Shown piece by piece: positions 1 to 7,272 of a stretch of 49,980 bases of DNA (position 1 is its first letter; each line of letters opens with the position of its first letter). Location of the stretch: positions 1 through 49,980 of the forward strand of contig JACCQI010000023.1 of assembly GCA_015709315.1 (NCBI GenBank), read 5' to 3'. This DNA comes from Desulfovibrionaceae bacterium (GTDB taxonomy: Bacteria; Desulfobacterota; Desulfovibrionia; Desulfovibrionales; Desulfovibrionaceae). The translations under genes and the position numbers were made by a program. The notes under the pieces were generated by a model. It had not been told where the DNA came from, did no database searches, and saw nothing but the letters and a program-made list of their open reading frames with translations.

Positions 1-113
1 GAATTGTTTGTGTTCAACTCAGATTACCTCAGATCTGGCCAGCATGGTATTTGGGTCGCCTTCGGCGAGGTGTGTGCGTGCGCGGTTTGGCGGGGGGAAG
101 GGGGATGAAGAAT

Positions 114-181
114 GTCCCGAAGTGTTCGCCTCGGACAGCTTCGGCGCGCGGGTAAGCTGCCCGAGGCGAACACTTCGGGAC
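114..181. repeat. Long inverted repeat (21-bp perfect arms)
   Basis: The arm at 114-134 is an exact reverse complement of 161-181. The stem continues inward for six more pairs (CAGCTT/AAGCTG) after one mismatch, leaving a loop of about 12 nt. No T-run follows on either strand, so a Rho-independent terminator is not the simplest reading. It could be a dispersed palindromic element, a transcript-end stabiliser or a protein-binding dyad. Confidence 0.8.
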
Positions 182-304
182 GGTTGCCCACGCCACACGG
201 TCCGATTGGCGGTTAGCGAAAGTTCCGGTGTGGTGGCGTTTAAGACATTGTCGGGGAAGAAGCCGGGCGGTTCGCGTTTAATCAAAATCAAAGCAACTTT
301 AACC

Positions 305-383
305 TGCGATTCGGGCCTGAAAAAAGACGTGCCCCGTACGGAACAAGGCACGTCTTTGATTCTTTTTTCAGGCTCGAATCGCA
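305..383. terminator. Bidirectional Rho-independent terminator with extended outer stem
   Basis: The inner stem GACGTGCC/GGCACGTC is followed on the minus strand by TTTTTTC and on the plus strand by a T-rich tract. An outer stem pairs TGCGATTCG with CGAATCGCA and CCTGAAAAAA with TTTTTTCAGG, with a 5-nt bulge on one side. It lies 140 nt downstream of the minus-strand phosphoesterase and is its probable transcription end. Confidence 0.75.
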
Positions 384-438
384 CACCGACACGGCGTGCG
401 GCGGCCGCACGTCCCTCGCCGAAGGCGCGATGGGGATT

Positions 439-483
439 CCAAAGGGGCTTTGCTCCTTTGGCGGGTCCAGGGCAGCGCCCTGG
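439..483. repeat. Tandem pair of short perfect hairpins
   Basis: CCAAAGG (439-445) pairs with CCTTTGG (455-461). CCAGGGC (467-473) pairs with GCCCTGG (477-483) around a 3-nt loop. The two sit 5 nt apart. This looks like a dispersed intergenic palindromic unit rather than a gene-specific terminator, but copy number cannot be judged from one window. Confidence 0.55.
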
Positions 484-522
484 CCGTCGGAGACGCCCCG
501 CGACGAGCGTCCCCCTCAAAGG

Positions 523-1518
523 CTAGATGCGTTTGATGGTGGACATCTTGCCGTGTCCGAGTTTTTTGAGCATGAAGATTTCCGGGTCCGTGTCGCCCAG
601 GTTTTCGATGGGCACTTCGGCGCGCGCGGCCTGCTTGTGTCCGCCTGCCGAGCCGAGGCCGTTCATCAGCTTCTGGGCCATGGTGCCCATGTTCCGCCGC
701 TGGCCGTCGCCCCGGAAGATGGACACCAGCTTGCCTTCGGCCGTGCCGGAAACCACCACCCACGGCACGTCATGCACCCGGGTGAAGAAGTCGGCCACGA
801 TGACCAGGATGTCCGGGTTGCCCACGTTGCCGCAGTAGGCGAACAGCCCTTTGCCGATGCGCCGCAGGTTGTAGAAGGCGCGCGAGATGTAGCGCATCCA
901 GTCCAGGTGGAACTCGCTTCGGCTGATGCGGTTCATCAGCTTGGAGTCCGCGAACTTGTTCAGGTACTTGAAGGCGGCCATGTCCGCGTCGATGAATTCG
1001 CGCTCAAAGGTCTTGGTGTCGCAGCGGATGCCGTACATGAGCGCCGTGGCCAGCAGCTTGGCCGGGCGAATCTTCATGTTGTAGAGGTACTCGGTCATCA
1101 TGGTGCAGACCGAGCCGTACTGGGGCCGGATGTCCACGAAGTCCGCCTGGACAAGGTTCTCCTGGGAGAGCGGGTGGTGGTCGATGACCACGGAGAAGTC
1201 GAATCCCTTGAATTCGGGATTGTGGTGGGGCTGAGAATCCACCAGCGCGAATTTGTCGAACTGGGCCGCCAGGTTCGGGATGAGCTTCTGGGTGGGTATG
1301 CGGCAATAGCGGATCATGGACAGGTTGTCCGGCCGCTGGATTTCATTGATCTGCGCTATGCCCACGTTGTTCACGCGGCGGCCCATGATGCGCCTCAGGG
1401 CGTCGGCCGATCCCAGCGCGTCCGGGTCGGCGTTGATGACGATGAGCCAGTTGTCTTCTTTGTTGAACAGGCCGAGAAGCTGATCGACCTGGTCGTCAAG
1501 CTGTCGAAACAGTGCCAC
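523..1518 (-). CDS. DHH/DHHA1 family phosphoesterase (NrnA-like)
   Basis: This 331-residue protein has the two domains of NrnA/RecJ-type phosphoesterases, which hydrolyse short oligonucleotides or phosphoadenosine phosphate using Mn ions. Motif I is NADPDALGS (29-37), the signature VVIDHHP is at 110-116, and the DHHA1 substrate motif GGHKQAA is at 292-298. Motif I has Asn where many relatives have His. The start is GTG at 1518 with AGGA about 8 nt upstream, 3 nt after the cobU stop, so it is probably translated as the last gene of the cbiR-cobU operon. Family membership is clear. Whether the substrate is nano-RNA, pAp or a cyclic dinucleotide product is not visible. Confidence 0.9.
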   Translation of the reverse strand: MALFRQLDDQVDQLLGLFNKEDNWLIVINADPDALGSADALRRIMGRRVNNVGIAQINEIQRPDNLSMIRYCRIPTQKLIPNLAAQFDKFALVDSQPHHNPEFKGFDFSVVIDHHPLSQENLVQADFVDIRPQYGSVCTMMTEYLYNMKIRPAKLLATALMYGIRCDTKTFEREFIDADMAAFKYLNKFADSKLMNRISRSEFHLDWMRYISRAFYNLRRIGKGLFAYCGNVGNPDILVIVADFFTRVHDVPWVVVSGTAEGKLVSIFRGDGQRRNMGTMAQKLMNGLGSAGGHKQAARAEVPIENLGDTDPEIFMLKKLGHGKMSTIKRI

Positions 1519-1521
1519 GAG

Positions 1522-2031
1522 CTAATCCTGTTTCAGGGTTAACGGCAATCCGGCAGCCACCAGAAACGCCCGGTCGGCAACCGTTGCGACGCGCCGGTTG
1601 AGCGCGCCGAGACTCCGTATGAACGCCCGGACCCCGCTGCCTGCGGGCAGGGGTCCAAGCCCGGTCTCAGCCGAGACCAGTATCAGGTCCTTTCCGTCCC
1701 AGCCTTCCAGAACATCGAGGAATTCCTGAATTCTTTCCGCCTCGCAGCCCGACTCCCGGCAGGAAAAGAGCCAGTAGTCCAGGCTGTCCACGATCACCGA
1801 CGGAAAATGCAATTTAGCCTTTTGAAGCGCCTGAGGCAACCCCGAGGATACTTCCAGGACTTCCATTTTCGGGGCGCGATTTATGCGGTGTTGGCGTATT
1901 TGTTCGCGGAATTCGAGGTCGCGCGCCTTGCCGGTGGCGATAAACAGGGCCGGTTTGCGCGTTTTGGCCGCCAAATCGAGCGCAAAGTCGGATTTGCCGG
2001 ATTTGTTTCCGCCGAGCACCAGGGTGATCAT
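1522..2031 (-). CDS. cobU: Adenosylcobinamide kinase / guanylyltransferase CobU
   Basis: CobU phosphorylates adenosylcobinamide and transfers GMP to the phosphate, giving AdoCbi-GDP for nucleotide-loop assembly in cobamide synthesis. The 169-residue product has the N-terminal P-loop GGNKSGKS, an ATGKARD segment followed by a conserved His region, the VSAETGLGPLP strand and the C-terminal motif ending AAGLPLTLK, all as in the family. I chose ATG at 2031: it overlaps the upstream cbiR stop by 4 nt (ATGA) and has GGAGG 8 nt upstream. A longer frame to 2058 has no such support. The neighbour cbiR would supply the AdoCbi-phosphate that CobU guanylylates. Confidence 0.92.
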   Translation of the reverse strand: MITLVLGGNKSGKSDFALDLAAKTRKPALFIATGKARDLEFREQIRQHRINRAPKMEVLEVSSGLPQALQKAKLHFPSVIVDSLDYWLFSCRESGCEAERIQEFLDVLEGWDGKDLILVSAETGLGPLPAGSGVRAFIRSLGALNRRVATVADRAFLVAAGLPLTLKQD

Positions 2032-2876
2032 TTTTTTCGCCTCCACTGCGCGAGCCATTGGCCGAGCTGGTCCAGGGACTCGAAAAGGGCATTGTGTTCA
2101 AATACTTCCAGCGTCACGGTCGCGCCGGGAGCGCGGTCCAGCATGTTTTTGAGCAAATCCCGGTCTTCCGGCGGCAGGCAGGGCAGGGAGTGGTGCTGCA
2201 TGCGTTTTTCCCCGCCGTACACATGCAGCATGCGGACCCGCTGCCACAGGCCGGGCAGGTCCAGGACGTCGCGCTGGTCGTAGGCCAGGATGTGGCCGAT
2301 GTCCAGGCAGGCGGAATAGCCGCCCTCCACGATCTCATCCCAGATGGGCGTCAGGCTGTGGCCCCGGATGTTTTCGATCAGGAACAGGGCGGGGTCCACG
2401 CCCTTGTCGCGGAGCCGGGCCGCCAGGGGCAGGAGCATGTCCGGCTCGGTGGGCGGGTGCAGAACGTGCGCTCGGGGCGCAAGAAATGCCGCCTTGTCCA
2501 GCAGGCCGTCGATCTGCCGCCAGACCGCGTCCAGGCCCGGCCGCCAGTCGAAATCCAGGGGCATGTGGACGTGCCAGGAGCAGGGGAGATCGGCCAGGGA
2601 GGGCGGCAGATCGTCCTCGGTGTACGCGAGACATGCCTCGGCCTCGAAGAAAAGGAGTGCGATTTCAGGGAAATAGTCGGCCAGATAGCGGCCGTTTTCA
2701 CTCGCCCCTGCGGGCAGGACAAAGGACGGGGCCGCGATGGTGAAGGGAAAATCAATGTTCCACCTTTTTCGGACATCTTCCACGGAAACCGGACGAATGC
2801 GGGTCGATTCTTTCCGGCCCGATAATGCGTCAAAAGACGAATCCCTTGATTTTGTTGGATTTGTTGAGTTGGGCAT
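2028..2876 (-). CDS. cbiR: Cobamide-remodelling phosphodiesterase CbiR
   Basis: CbiR is a TIM-barrel protein of the AP-endonuclease superfamily that hydrolyses the nucleotide loop of cobamides so that the lower ligand can be exchanged. The sequence shows the expected opening strand (APSFVLPAG), then ordered metal-ligand-like motifs: SWHVHMPLDF, VLHPPTEP, LIENIRGH, CLDIGHILAY, LHVYGGE and TLEVFEH. It overlaps cobU by 4 nt, which fits a salvage role. The start is uncertain: ATG 2876 and ATG 2936 both lack an SD, and the conserved part begins near 2750. Starting at 2936 would overlap a divergent small ORF, so I prefer 2876. The alternative call is a generic xylose-isomerase-like barrel, but the cobU linkage argues for CbiR. 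Confidence 0.82.
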   Translation of the reverse strand: MPNSTNPTKSRDSSFDALSGRKESTRIRPVSVEDVRKRWNIDFPFTIAAPSFVLPAGASENGRYLADYFPEIALLFFEAEACLAYTEDDLPPSLADLPCSWHVHMPLDFDWRPGLDAVWRQIDGLLDKAAFLAPRAHVLHPPTEPDMLLPLAARLRDKGVDPALFLIENIRGHSLTPIWDEIVEGGYSACLDIGHILAYDQRDVLDLPGLWQRVRMLHVYGGEKRMQHHSLPCLPPEDRDLLKNMLDRAPGATVTLEVFEHNALFESLDQLGQWLAQWRRKK

Positions 2877-2926
2877 GGCTTGTGCAAGATTCAATGTAAA
2901 GACGAAGTGACTTGGAGGAGATTGCC

Positions 2927-3070
2927 ATGAGGGCATTCAGGCGTTTTTGCCAGCATATTTTCAACCCCCTGCATGTCTTCTGTAGGCTGCGGCAGGCGGG
3001 CGTCCACTCCCAGGCCGCCATGAACGTTTGCCGCGTGTACGAACGCAGCGTCTATCGGTTCTTCCGGTAG
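2927..3070 (+). CDS. Putative 47-residue small basic protein
   Basis: An ATG at 2927 is preceded by GGAGGAG (2914-2920) with a 6-nt spacer, one of the strongest ribosome sites in the window. It opens a 47-codon frame ending in TAG at 3068-3070. The product starts MRAFRRFCQHIFNPLHVFCR and is rich in Arg, Phe and Cys (four Cys). It ends near YERSVYRFF, with no clear membrane helix. It runs divergently from cbiR and converges on the helicase gene. I recognise no family with confidence, and the function is unknown. The SD, the clean frame and its fit in an otherwise empty gap are the support. Confidence 0.55.
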   Translation: MRAFRRFCQHIFNPLHVFCRLRQAGVHSQAAMNVCRVYERSVYRFFR

Positions 3071-3099
3071 AACCTTTTCCCGCGCCCGCGCCGGGTGCA

Positions 3100-6000
3100 T
3101 CAATCCAGCAATCCGAGTTGTCTTTCCTTGGTCACCTTGCGCGCGGCCAGGGCCGTCTTCGTGACCAGTTCCGGCGGAATCTCACGTAGGTAGCGGGATT
3201 CCGGCAGGTTGAGCGTCTTGCCGTAGAGCTGCCGGCTGTCCGCGCGGCTGATGTACAGGTTGCGCCTGGCCCGGGTCATGCCCACATACATCAGGCGGCG
3301 TTCCTCGGCGAATTTCTGGCCGCGTCCCGGCGTCAGGGTGACCGTGGCCGTGAGCAGGTCCATGCCCGCGAACGGCAGGATGCCCTCTTCCAGGCCGGGC
3401 ATGAAGACGGCCTCGAATTCCAGCCCCTTGGACGCGTGCAGGGTCATGATCTGCACCTTTTCCGCCACGCTGCGGATCAGTTCCAATTCGGTCTGGAGCG
3501 ACACCCAGTTGACCAGCCCCTGCCAGCCTCCACGGATGTCGAATTCCTTTTTCAGCTCCCGGAACGGGCGGCTTTCCCAGAAGTACTGGTCAAAGGGCGG
3601 GGTCTCGCTGAGATACGCGGCCAGTCCCACAGGTCCCTTGGCGATGATGTGGTCCGGCACGTCGAGCACGTCCTCGGCCCCGGTGAGCGTCATGCCTAGG
3701 AACTGCTCGGCCGCGCGCAGGATGGAGGCCACGCGCGGCTCCTGCCAGAAGCCTTCCAGCTCCGGCACGGACACCGGGATGCCCGCCCGCTTGAGCGCCT
3801 TTTCCAGCGGCGGGATGAGCGCCTTGAAGCGGACCAGCACGGCGATGTCGCCCGGAGCCAGTTCCCCGGCCCCTTCCTGGTCGGCGATGGAATGGCTGGT
3901 GGCCCCGATGAGCCCCCTGATCCGGTCGGATATCCAGGTGGCCTCGCGCAGCCCGTCCGGGGCCTCGAACAGGTGGATCGCGGCCTTTGTGTCGCGGCGG
4001 GCGATCAGGCGCGGCTCGTCCGGGAACAGGTTGCCCGCGGCGTCCAGGATGGTCTGCCCGGAGCGATAGTTGTCGGTCAGGGTGATTTGGGTCAGGTTCG
4101 GCCAGAACGCCTTGAGCCGTTCCTCGGCGTCGTCCGCCGCGCCCCGGAAGCCGTAGATGGACTGCTTGGGGTCGCCGATGCAGAACACCCCCTGGCCGCC
4201 GTCGGGGGAAATGCCCTTGATGACGGCGAGCTGCAGCGGGGTCAGGTCCTGGATTTCATCCACGAGCACGTCGGTGTACGGCATGTGGAAGGTGGGCGCG
4301 CCCGACTGTTCCAGCATGAATTCCAGCAGGTCGGTGTAGTCCACCAGGTCCCAGTGGTTCTTCTGGTTGCCGTAGTTGATGTGCGCCTCTTCCATGTCCG
4401 GTGGCAGGTCTTCCAGCCGTTCACGGGCCATGGTGTATTTGTTCCAGTAATGGTCGAGGTCCTTGCCCGAAAAGTCCGGGTTGACCTCGGCGAACAGCTT
4501 TTTGGCCGAGGATTCCGGCAGGACGATGGGGGTTTCGGAATAGGCGTGCTTCCAATAGTCGAAGCAGAGCGAGTGCAGGGTGCCCGCCTGGGGCGTTTCG
4601 GCGTTTTCGCCGCGCAGGGACTTGAGCCTGGCCCGCAACTCCCGCGCCGCCCTCCGGGTGAAGGTCAGGGCCAGGATGCGCTTGGGCTGCGTGCCTTCGT
4701 CGATCAGGCGGCCCACCCGGCCCATGAGGGTCTGGGTTTTGCCCGTGCCCGGACCGGCCAGGACCAGCACCGGGCCGGGGCCGGCGTCGATGGCTTCCTG
4801 TTGGGCCGGGTTGAAGGCTATGGGGCCTTCCTGGTGCCGGGCCGCCGTCGGGGCCGGGCAGGGCGCGGCCCGTTCGCCCACGTCCGGGGTGGCCTCGGGC
4901 CGGGACAGGGAAACCAGGGTGCCCCCGTTCTTGATCTGGGCGCGTTCCTTTTCAGAAAAGACCGAGATCACGCCGTATTCGCCGTCGAACCCGGACTTGC
5001 GGATGACGTGGCCGTCGCGCATGCGGGAAATGCCTTCGCCCAGGTGGCAGGAGTAGCGGTTTAGGTCCTCGGCGGGCACGCGCTGGAGGATGTCCAGCTC
5101 GTTGCCGAACTCGCGGAGGAGCTGCATGTAGAGCGTGTTGACCTTCTTGGAGTTCGGGCCGACGCCGACCACTTCGGAGAGGATTTCCTTGAGCGGGATC
5201 AGGGACACGAAGCCCGGAGCGCCCGCGGGCTGGACCGGCTCCTCGCGGTCGGCCAGCTCCAGGATGCGGTTGTACACGCCCACGGTCACGGGCTTGCCGC
5301 AGACCGGACAGATGCCGTCGCGGGCGATGGTCTCGTGCGGGTCCATGACCACGCCGCACTTGCGGTGGCCGTCCAGGTGGTACTTGCCCTCTTCGGGGAA
5401 GAATTCCACGGTGCCCAGAAATCTGTGGCCCAGCCCCTCGCCGCGCAGGGCGCGGTAGACGCCCTCGTAGGAGACCTCGCCCCGGAACAGGTTGGCCTCG
5501 CGGCCGAGCTTCTCGCCGGAGTGGGCGTCCGAGTTGGAGATGAGCTTGATGCGGTCCAGTTCGGACCAGGTCCAGTTCATCTCCGGGTCCGAGGAAAGGC
5601 CGGTCTCCATGGCGAAGATTTCGTCCGCGTAGTCGCCGAAGCACTCGCGGGTGGAGTCGAAGCCGGACTTGGAGCCGAACAGGGAGAACCAGGGGGTCCA
5701 GATGTGGGCCGGGACCAGGAAGGCCATGGGGTGGGTTTCCAGCACCATGTCCATGAGATCGCGGGAGTCCAGGCCCAGGATGGGGCGGCCGTCCGAGGCC
5801 AGATTGCCCACCTGGGAGAGCTTTTCGTTGAACCGCCGGACCGCGTCCAGATCGGGCAGGAAGACCAGGTTGTGGACCTTGCGGACCTTGCCGCCGCGCT
5901 TGTAGATGGAGCTGATCTCGGTCTGGAGCATGAACCGGGTGCGGCCGGGGATTTCCCCGTCGAAGGTCGGTATTTCGGCCTCCAGCCCCTTCGGGTCCCT

Positions 6001-6201
6001 GAGGGTGAACAATCCCTTGCCGTTGTCTTCGAGCTGCTCCTCGATCTCGGCCAGCCATTCGGGGTGGGTGAAGTCGCCGGTCCCGAGCACGGACAGCCCT
6101 TTCATGCTCCCCCATGCGGCCAGGTTGCGGATGGTCAGATTCTTGCTCGTGGCGCGGGAGAAACGGGAATGGATGTGGAGGTCGGCGGTAAATCGTTCCA
6201 T
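3100..6201 (-). CDS. EndoQ-like PHP nuclease fused to UvrD/Rep helicase
   Basis: The N-terminal ~430 residues match the endonuclease Q (TIGR00375-type) architecture: a PHP-domain DLHIHSRFS motif, NSDAHSGEKLG, and a zinc site including KCGVV and CPVCGK. EndoQ nicks DNA 5' to deaminated bases and other lesions. After a Pro/Ala-rich linker comes a complete superfamily 1A helicase: Walker A AGPGTGKT, Walker B VDEIQD, GDPKQSIYGFRGA, LTDNYRSG, TLHASKGLEFE and MYVGMTRARRNLY. The second ATG (6201) gives the usual family N-terminus; ATG 6225 would add eight residues. Neither has a clear SD. The helicase part is short (about 570 residues), with little 2B insertion. The inferred role is lesion incision coupled to strand unwinding. 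Confidence 0.9.
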   Translation of the reverse strand: MERFTADLHIHSRFSRATSKNLTIRNLAAWGSMKGLSVLGTGDFTHPEWLAEIEEQLEDNGKGLFTLRDPKGLEAEIPTFDGEIPGRTRFMLQTEISSIYKRGGKVRKVHNLVFLPDLDAVRRFNEKLSQVGNLASDGRPILGLDSRDLMDMVLETHPMAFLVPAHIWTPWFSLFGSKSGFDSTRECFGDYADEIFAMETGLSSDPEMNWTWSELDRIKLISNSDAHSGEKLGREANLFRGEVSYEGVYRALRGEGLGHRFLGTVEFFPEEGKYHLDGHRKCGVVMDPHETIARDGICPVCGKPVTVGVYNRILELADREEPVQPAGAPGFVSLIPLKEILSEVVGVGPNSKKVNTLYMQLLREFGNELDILQRVPAEDLNRYSCHLGEGISRMRDGHVIRKSGFDGEYGVISVFSEKERAQIKNGGTLVSLSRPEATPDVGERAAPCPAPTAARHQEGPIAFNPAQQEAIDAGPGPVLVLAGPGTGKTQTLMGRVGRLIDEGTQPKRILALTFTRRAARELRARLKSLRGENAETPQAGTLHSLCFDYWKHAYSETPIVLPESSAKKLFAEVNPDFSGKDLDHYWNKYTMARERLEDLPPDMEEAHINYGNQKNHWDLVDYTDLLEFMLEQSGAPTFHMPYTDVLVDEIQDLTPLQLAVIKGISPDGGQGVFCIGDPKQSIYGFRGAADDAEERLKAFWPNLTQITLTDNYRSGQTILDAAGNLFPDEPRLIARRDTKAAIHLFEAPDGLREATWISDRIRGLIGATSHSIADQEGAGELAPGDIAVLVRFKALIPPLEKALKRAGIPVSVPELEGFWQEPRVASILRAAEQFLGMTLTGAEDVLDVPDHIIAKGPVGLAAYLSETPPFDQYFWESRPFRELKKEFDIRGGWQGLVNWVSLQTELELIRSVAEKVQIMTLHASKGLEFEAVFMPGLEEGILPFAGMDLLTATVTLTPGRGQKFAEERRLMYVGMTRARRNLYISRADSRQLYGKTLNLPESRYLREIPPELVTKTALAARKVTKERQLGLLD

Positions 6202-6253
6202 GGACGGAACAGTATAACCATCCATTCTTTATTGCAAGCGGGCGGACGCAAAA

Positions 6254-6287
6254 TTGGGTTGACCCAACAGTTCGTTGCAGATACAAC
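6254..6287 (+). promoter_or_regulatory. Promoter and palindrome upstream of the marR operon
   Basis: TTGACC (6259-6264) and TACAAC (6282-6287) are separated by exactly 17 nt. A perfect dyad, TTGGGT-TG-ACCCAA (6254-6267), overlaps the -35 box and is placed as an autorepressor operator would be. The predicted transcription start (about 6294) falls at the marR ATG (6296), so the mRNA may be leaderless or nearly so. Confidence 0.6.
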
Positions 6288-6295
6288 TTTTTGGT

Positions 6296-6760
6296 ATGCT
6301 CAATAAGCTGAATCCCAGACAATCCCTTGGATTTCTGACCTGGAAGGTCGCCCGGCTCAAGACCAACGATCTGGCCGCCCGTTTTGCCGAGGCGGGCCTG
6401 GAGATAACGGTGGAGCAGTGGCGCGTCCTCATCCCCATCTTCAAGGCGGGCAGCATGCCCCAGGGGAAGCTGTGCGACATCCTGTCCCAGGAAAAGACCG
6501 GCGTCAGCCGCTTGGCGGCGGCCCTGGAGAAGCGCGGCTACGTGCGCCGGGAGGCGGGCAAGCAGGACCGGCGGGTGAAGACGCTTCATATCACCGACGC
6601 CGGGCGCGAGTTGATGATGCAGACCTTCGATCTGGCCAAGGCCAATATGATCAGTTGCGAGGAGCGCCTCGATCCCGAGGAGTTGGGCATCTGCAGGAAG
6701 GTCTTGTGGGAGATCCTCGAGCCGACTTTGGACGACGCCTGTTTTCCCGAGGAGCGATGA
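6296..6760 (+). CDS. MarR-family transcriptional regulator
   Basis: This 154-residue winged-helix regulator has the MarR layout: a recognition region (GKLCDILSQEKTGVSRLAAAL) and a wing with KRGYVRREAGKQDRRVKTL, then the typical LTDAG-like segment HITDAGREL. MarR dimers usually repress a neighbouring efflux operon and release DNA on binding a small aromatic ligand. The ATG at 6296 is chosen over an in-frame TTG at 6275; neither has an SD, and the promoter predicts a start site at the ATG. The gene overlaps the next by 4 nt and heads an operon with a membrane protein and an RND pump, so it probably controls that pump. Confidence 0.88.
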   Translation: MLNKLNPRQSLGFLTWKVARLKTNDLAARFAEAGLEITVEQWRVLIPIFKAGSMPQGKLCDILSQEKTGVSRLAAALEKRGYVRREAGKQDRRVKTLHITDAGRELMMQTFDLAKANMISCEERLDPEELGICRKVLWEILEPTLDDACFPEER

Positions 6761-7272
6761 TGCGTCTGAGTGCTTCCGGGCAGAAATGGCTCAAGGGGAT
6801 GCACCTTGTGGCCGTGGCCTGCTGGATCGGCGGCGCGGTCGCCTTGCCGGCGCTATATTTTCTCAAGCCGGGCGCGACCGACGGCGGGGTGCTTTACGGC
6901 ATGAACCAGGCCGCCCATCATGTGGACAACTGGGTGGTCGTGATACCCGGCGCGTTCGGCTGTCTGCTTACCGGGCTGGCCTATTCGCTGCTGACGGGCT
7001 GGGGGTTCATTCGGCACGGCTGGGTGATCCTCAAGTGGGTGACAACCTTGTCGGCCATCATTTTCGGGACCTTTTGCCTCGGCCCGTGGGAGCAGGCCAT
7101 GGTGGAGATTTCGGGGCGGCTGGGCATGGGTGCCGTGACCGATGCGGCCTATCTGTACAATGAACAAATGAATTTCACATGGGGATGCGTCCAGGTGGCC
7201 GTGCTGCTCGCCACGGTCTTTATCTCCATATTCAAGCCTTGGAAAAACTTACGGAAAAAGAGTGATCGATGA
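6757..7272 (+). CDS. DUF2269-like four-helix integral membrane protein
   Basis: This 171-residue membrane protein starts at an ATG that overlaps the marR stop (ATGA; a second ATG follows at once). Four hydrophobic segments are visible, near residues 14-36, 60-82, 93-115 and 140-162. The first has the HLVAVACWIGGAV pattern typical of DUF2269/CopD-like proteins, where a His and Trp sit early in helix 1. The C-terminus is basic (KPWKNLRKKSDR). No catalytic motif is evident. Being locked by 4-nt overlaps between marR and the RND adaptor suggests co-expression with the pump, but its role is unknown. Confidence 0.75.
   Translation: MMRLSASGQKWLKGMHLVAVACWIGGAVALPALYFLKPGATDGGVLYGMNQAAHHVDNWVVVIPGAFGCLLTGLAYSLLTGWGFIRHGWVILKWVTTLSAIIFGTFCLGPWEQAMVEISGRLGMGAVTDAAYLYNEQMNFTWGCVQVAVLLATVFISIFKPWKNLRKKSDR

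Larger units (their letters stand above)
1..522. other. Gene-free edge region rich in inverted repeats
   Basis: I see no credible gene here. Open frames on both strands overlap almost completely, lack a Shine-Dalgarno sequence and read through hairpins, so I treat them as GC-driven artefacts. The stretch instead holds a long perfect hairpin (114-181), a bidirectional terminator (305-383) and two short perfect hairpins (439-483). It lies downstream of the minus-strand operon that ends at 523. Confidence 0.7.

Noticed and set aside
8-526. Overlapping open frames on both strands at the left edge
   Set aside because: They run through a perfect hairpin and a terminator and have no ribosome site or recognisable motif.
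2881-3100. Cobalamin riboswitch upstream of cbiR
   Set aside because: No B12-box-like sequence (GCCACTG) or matching fold was seen in the upstream 200 nt.
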